From positions 1 to 9,113 of the forward strand of contig CAZEML010000177.1 of assembly GCA_964513285.1 (NCBI GenBank): a stretch of DNA of 9,113 bases, read 5' to 3'. The translations under genes and the position numbers were made by a program. Shown here in pieces: positions 6,304-9,113 of the stretch. Positions within the stretch are counted from its first letter, which is position 1. Every line of letters begins with the position of its first letter. The notes beneath the pieces were generated by a model. It did no database searches. It had not been told where the DNA came from and saw nothing but the letters and a program-made list of their open reading frames with translations. Origin of the DNA: UBA11606 sp964513285 (lineage in GTDB: Bacteria; Actinomycetota; Acidimicrobiia; Acidimicrobiales; Aldehydirespiratoraceae).

Positions 6304-6939
6304 GTGACGCCCGCCTTCGACCGGTTCCGAGCCCATCCCTGGCACGGGTTGCCGGTGGGGGTGGACGCGCCGGAAGTCGTCGAGGCCTACATCGAGATCA
6401 CGCCCTACGACGGGGTGAAGTACGAGATCGACAAGGCGACCGGCTACCTCCGCGTCGACCGGCCTCAGGGTTCATCGGCGTTGCCGCCGTCGCTGTACGG
6501 GTTCATCCCGCAGACCTACTGCGACGAGCGGGTCGCGGCCCTCACGCCGCGCGCCGACACGGGCGATCAGGACCCACTCGACATCTGTGTGCTCTCACAG
6601 CAGCGGATCGATCGGGCCGAGGTCGTCGTTCCGGCTCGGGTGCTCGGCGGGATCCGGCTCCTCGACGAGGGTGAAGCCGACGACAAGATCGTCGCCGTGC
6701 TCGCCTCGGACACGGTCTTCGACTACGCCAGGGACATCAAGCATCTCCCCGAAGCGGTCACCAACCGGTTGGTGCACTACTTCGCGACCTACAAGATGCA
6801 GATGACCGGCGAGCAGGAGAACCCGATGGAGATCGTCGGCACCTACGGGCGTGAGGAGGCCTACGAGGTCATCAGCGCCTCGATGGCCGACTATGTCGAC
6901 GCCTTCGGGCCCGCGGGACGCGGGGAGGCGGGGCCATGA
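6304..6939 (+). CDS. ppa: Inorganic pyrophosphatase, family I
   Basis: A 211-residue cytosolic Mg-dependent enzyme that hydrolyses pyrophosphate to two phosphates, pulling biosynthetic reactions forward. The family I signature DQDPLDI is at residues 88-94. Other active-site residues can be matched to E. coli PPase: Glu31, Lys39, Glu41 (KYEID), Arg53 (VDRP), Tyr65 (YGFIP), Asp121, Asp126, Lys128 (DDKIVAV), Tyr163 and Lys164. The position of E. coli Tyr51 appears to be Pro here. It is longer than the usual 160-180 residues, mainly from the N-terminal AHPWHGLPVG stretch and extra residues before the DQDP motif; I believe this is a known longer bacterial subtype. The start is a GTG without Shine-Dalgarno, 14 bp after the Fe-S gene stop, so translation may depend on coupling. 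Its stop overlaps the next gene by 4 bp (ATGA). Confidence 0.93.
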   Translation: MTPAFDRFRAHPWHGLPVGVDAPEVVEAYIEITPYDGVKYEIDKATGYLRVDRPQGSSALPPSLYGFIPQTYCDERVAALTPRADTGDQDPLDICVLSQQRIDRAEVVVPARVLGGIRLLDEGEADDKIVAVLASDTVFDYARDIKHLPEAVTNRLVHYFATYKMQMTGEQENPMEIVGTYGREEAYEVISASMADYVDAFGPAGRGEAGP

Positions 6940-7292
6940 GCGGTGTCCTCGTCGCCGGCAACGACGACACCGTCACCGAGTTCCTAGCCGCCGTGCTCCG
7001 TCGCGCCGGCATCGATGCCCGCCCGGCCCGCGCCGACACCGCGGCGGTGCGCACCAACGACGACGAACCGGCCCTGGTGCTGGTCGACACCGACCTCACC
7101 GCGGTGCGCTCGATCCGCTCACTCGCCGACCCGAAGAAGGCGGCGGTCCCGATCGTCGTGCTCGGTCAGGAGCAGGCGAACGCTGATGCGGCCGGCGACG
7201 CGGTCGCTGCGGGCGCCACGCACTATGTCGCTCGTCCGATCGTCGACACGGTACTCGTCAGCGGGATCCAGACGATTCTCGACGCCGGCTGA
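6936..7292 (+). CDS. Stand-alone receiver-like (CheY-type) protein with degenerate switch residues
   Basis: A 118-residue single-domain protein with the pattern of a response-regulator receiver. An acidic pair follows strand 1 (VLVAGNDD, Asp10-Asp11), the putative phospho-acceptor Asp51 ends strand 3 (ALVLVD), strand 4 is VPIVVL (71-76), and strand 5 is THYVARP (95-101) with the conserved Pro. Two switch residues are not standard: Gly77 stands where Ser/Thr is expected after strand 4, and Arg100 replaces the nearly invariant Lys. It may therefore be a pseudo-receiver that does not signal by ordinary phosphotransfer. There is no output domain and no kinase gene nearby. The ATG overlaps the ppa stop (ATGA) and follows GGGAGG by 10 nt, so the two are translationally coupled. 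Its function is unknown. Confidence 0.8.
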   Translation: MSGVLVAGNDDTVTEFLAAVLRRAGIDARPARADTAAVRTNDDEPALVLVDTDLTAVRSIRSLADPKKAAVPIVVLGQEQANADAAGDAVAAGATHYVARPIVDTVLVSGIQTILDAG

Positions 7293-7305
7293 CGAACGCC
7301 GCCGC

Positions 7306-7311
7306 TAGCCT
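7306..7311 (+). promoter_or_regulatory. Candidate -10 element (TAGCCT) of a leaderless promoter for trpG
   Basis: TAGCCT fits TANNNT and is followed by 7 nt and the GTG start of trpG, the classic spacing for a leaderless actinobacterial mRNA. There is no Shine-Dalgarno. No clear -35 is visible, and the upstream gene ends only 14 bp earlier, so read-through transcription is also possible. Confidence 0.4.
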
Positions 7312-7318
7312 CGGCGCC

Positions 7319-7903
7319 GTGCCGGACGCTCCGACCATCCTCGTCATCGACAACTACGACTCGTTCGTCTACATCCTCGTCCAGTACCTCGGCGAGCTCG
7401 GTGCGAACCCGGTCGTGAAACGGCACGACGAGATCGACCTCGACGGCATCACCGCACTCGATCCCGACGGCATCCTCATCTCGCCCGGTCCCGGCAACCC
7501 CGACGACTCGGGCGTGAGCATGGCGGTGCTCACCGAACTCGAGACCGACGCGCCGATCTTCGGTGTCTGCCTCGGCATGCAGTGCATGGGTCAGGCGTTC
7601 GGCGGCGACGTGATCCGCGCCCCGCAGGTGATGCACGGCAAGACGTCGATGATCCGCCATCACGACACCGGCGTCTTCGACGGGCTCCCGAACCCGGTCG
7701 AGGCCACCCGCTACCACTCCCTCATCGTCGACCGCGCGACCGTGCCCGACCTCTTGGAGATCACCGCGGAGAGCGACGACGGCCTGATCATGGGCCTCCG
7801 CCATCGCGAGCGCGACATCGAGGGTGTGCAGTTCCACCCCGAGTCGGTGCTGACCAGCGCAGGCCACGCGCTGATCACCAACTTCCTCGATCGCTGCCGC
7901 TGA
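7319..7903 (+). CDS. trpG: Anthranilate / aminodeoxychorismate synthase glutamine amidotransferase subunit
   Basis: A 194-residue class I glutamine amidotransferase. It releases ammonia from glutamine for the partner TrpE (tryptophan) or PabB (folate) acting on chorismate. Family hallmarks are ILVIDNYDSF (7-16), ISPGPGNPDD (54-63), the nucleophile elbow GVCLGMQ with Cys84, RYHSLIVD (131-138), and the catalytic His173 and Glu175 in VQFHPES. Length is normal for TrpG/PabA. No trpE or pabB is adjacent, so it may be a shared (amphibolic) subunit. Convergence with a PASTA kinase gene matches the trpG-pknB arrangement at the start of the M. tuberculosis chromosome (Rv0013/Rv0014c). The GTG at 7319 is chosen because it places the first strand ILVID at the usual distance; there is no Shine-Dalgarno, but TAGCCT lies 7 nt upstream. 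TrpG and PabA cannot be separated by sequence alone. Confidence 0.95.
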   Translation: MPDAPTILVIDNYDSFVYILVQYLGELGANPVVKRHDEIDLDGITALDPDGILISPGPGNPDDSGVSMAVLTELETDAPIFGVCLGMQCMGQAFGGDVIRAPQVMHGKTSMIRHHDTGVFDGLPNPVEATRYHSLIVDRATVPDLLEITAESDDGLIMGLRHRERDIEGVQFHPESVLTSAGHALITNFLDRCR

Positions 7904-7906
7904 ACC

Positions 7907-7928
7907 GTCGGGCCCCGTCAGGCCCGAC
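7907..7928. terminator. Bidirectional hairpin between convergent trpG and pknB-like genes
   Basis: GTCGGGCC-CCGTCA-GGCCCGAC is a perfect 8-bp inverted repeat with a 6-nt loop. It nearly fills the 29-bp gap between the two stop codons, 3 bp from one and 4 bp from the other. Being symmetric, it could end transcripts from both sides. No T-tract is present. Confidence 0.65.
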
Positions 7929-7932
7929 CGCG

Positions 7933-9113
7933 CTACCCGTCGCCGGGGTCCTCGGTGGTGGTGGTCGTCGGCGCTTCGGTCGTCGTGGTGGTCGTGGTCG
8001 TCGTCGTGGTCTCGGGCGGCGCCTCGCCGACCGTGATCGTGATCGTGGTGCCCACCTCGACCTCTTCGAAGGCGCCGGGTGACTGCGACAGCACCCGGCC
8101 GATGCTCGGCGAACCGGCCGGCACCGTCTCGAAGAGGGTGACGACCTCCAAGCCCTGGTTGCGCAGGGTGGTGATCGCGGTGTCGGCGAAGAGATCCTCG
8201 ACGAGCGGAACCTCGATCGTCGGCAGACCGGTCGAGACGACGATGCTCACGATCGATCCGTCGGCCAGCAACGTGTTGGCCTCGGGGTTGGTGCGGATGA
8301 CCCGACCTTCCTCGATCTCATCGGACGGCTCTTCGAGCTGGGTCTGATCGACGCTGAAGCCCGCGTCGCGGATCAGGTTGATCGCCGCGACGAGCTCGAG
8401 CCCTTCGACATCGGGAACCGGAACGACCTCGGGACCGCTCGAGACCGAGATCTCGACGGTCTGGCCCGGGGCCAGCGCCGCACCCGAAGCCGGGTTCTGA
8501 CCGATGACCGTGCCCGCTTCCTGCGGGCTGGTGGTCGGGGTGACGAGCACCTGGTAGCCGAGACCCTGCAGGATCGACGTCGCCGACTCCTGGGTCTCGC
8601 CGATCACGTTGGGCACGGTGTCCTCGGTGCCCGAGCTGACCCGGACGTTGACCACGGTGCCCGGGTCGACCCGCTGACCCGACAGGGGAAGCTGACCGAT
8701 GACCTCGTTGACCGGCACCTGGTTGTTGGGTTCGAAGGTGACCTCGAAGTTGAGGTTGGCCTCGAGCAGCAGAGCCCGTGCCTCGTCGACCTCGAGACCT
8801 TCGACGCTCGGCACGTCGACGAGCTCGGTCTCGGTCGGATCCGGATCGCCGTCCACCTCGCCGTTGTCGCCACCGAGTGCGTCCCAGAATCGGGCGAACA
8901 AGAAGCCGAGGATGATGATCAGGATCGCCAAGGCGCCGACGAGGGCGACGTTGCGCCACATCCCCCCGCCGCGGGGCGGCTCTTCGTAGTAGTAGCCCCC
9001 GCCGCCGTAGCCGGCCTGGGCCATCGCCGCCTGGTTCGGGTCGACGTACTGCTGGGGCATCGGCTGCGCGGCGGCCGCCGGCGCGGCGACCGGCTGGGCC
9101 GGGGTGACCGGCT
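7933..9113 (-). CDS. pknB: PASTA-domain Ser/Thr protein kinase (PknB-type), C-terminal half; 5' end off the right edge
   Basis: The visible part encodes about 392 residues; numbering here starts from the Met at 9060, which is probably not the true start because the frame stays open to the window edge with a Pro/Ala-rich stretch (PAAAAQP and similar). A Tyr/Gly-rich segment (GYGGGGYYYEEPP, 17-29) precedes a membrane helix (about 36-59, flanked by Trp). Outside the membrane come four PASTA repeats (~80-143, 146-208, 212-278, 281-345), each opening with a VPxVxG-like strand and closing with a VxVxxSxG-type strand. The C terminus is a Thr-rich tail (351-369). PASTA repeats bind peptidoglycan fragments or lipid II, and such kinases control cell growth and division. 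The kinase domain itself is not in the window, so calling it PknB rests on architecture and on the trpG neighbour. A PASTA penicillin-binding protein is less likely given the Pro-rich juxtamembrane region. Confidence 0.85.
   Translation of the reverse strand, partial: PVTPAQPVAAPAAAAQPMPQQYVDPNQAAMAQAGYGGGGYYYEEPPRGGGMWRNVALVGALAILIIILGFLFARFWDALGGDNGEVDGDPDPTETELVDVPSVEGLEVDEARALLLEANLNFEVTFEPNNQVPVNEVIGQLPLSGQRVDPGTVVNVRVSSGTEDTVPNVIGETQESATSILQGLGYQVLVTPTTSPQEAGTVIGQNPASGAALAPGQTVEISVSSGPEVVPVPDVEGLELVAAINLIRDAGFSVDQTQLEEPSDEIEEGRVIRTNPEANTLLADGSIVSIVVSTGLPTIEVPLVEDLFADTAITTLRNQGLEVVTLFETVPAGSPSIGRVLSQSPGAFEEVEVGTTITITVGEAPPETTTTTTTTTTTEAPTTTTTEDPGDG
7954..8010 (-). repeat. Threonine-codon repeat at the 3' end of the PASTA kinase gene
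   Basis: Mixed ACC/ACG codons encode eleven Thr, then Glu-Ala-Pro, then five Thr, just before the acidic end EDPGDG. The synonymous codons vary, so this is selected or expanded low-complexity coding sequence rather than a pure microsatellite. The tail would be outside the membrane, where Thr/Pro-rich tails in actinobacteria can be O-mannosylated (inference). Confidence 0.6.

Noticed and set aside
7955..8010. Trinucleotide run seen on the plus strand as a possible CRISPR or satellite array
   Set aside because: It is the reverse complement of variable Thr codons in the PASTA kinase gene, with no spacer-repeat structure.

Overview
The window looks like a piece of actinobacterial core genome. 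It is very GC-rich, with dense genes and G/C-ending codons. The Hsp70 fragment lacks the extra ~24-residue segment that Gram-negative DnaK carries after Lys70. A trpG gene converges on a pknB-type PASTA kinase gene, the arrangement known from Mycobacterium tuberculosis. A HAIR-like HspR operator candidate lies before dnaK. My best guess is Acidimicrobiia (Ilumatobacter-like); that placement is inference from overall feel, not shown by any marker here.

Layout, left to right. The first half lies on the minus strand: the 5' part of dnaK (runs off the left edge), a short-chain dehydrogenase/reductase, an ammonium transporter (amt) with a terminator hairpin, and a short OmpR-type winged-helix regulator just upstream of amt. 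A divergent intergenic region (3471-3631) separates these from a plus-strand set: an 885-residue membrane-anchored Fe-S oxidoreductase (HdrD/GlpC-like, related to M. tuberculosis Rv0338c), a family I inorganic pyrophosphatase, a stand-alone degenerate receiver protein overlapping the pyrophosphatase stop, and trpG/pabA. The right edge holds the C-terminal half of a PASTA Ser/Thr kinase on the minus strand. It converges on trpG across a 29-bp gap that is nearly filled by a hairpin.

The most interesting signal is in regulation. The promoters of the winged-helix regulator and of amt share one architecture: three half-sites in exact 11-bp phase (T-N-A-C, then RAAAC, then GAAA), followed exactly 10 bp later by a TANCTT -10 element. 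The half-sites resemble the actinobacterial GlnR box. This suggests that the regulator is a GlnR-like nitrogen regulator, with only a rudimentary receiver, that controls itself and amt. Other leads are an Fe-S oxidoreductase that has lost two Cys ligands of its first [4Fe-4S] motif and carries a helix-hairpin-helix-like tail, and several genes whose -10 element lies 6-9 nt before the start codon, which suggests leaderless transcripts. I see no mobile element, CRISPR array, rRNA or tRNA gene, and no defence or biosynthetic cluster. Apart from the leads above, this is an ordinary housekeeping region.
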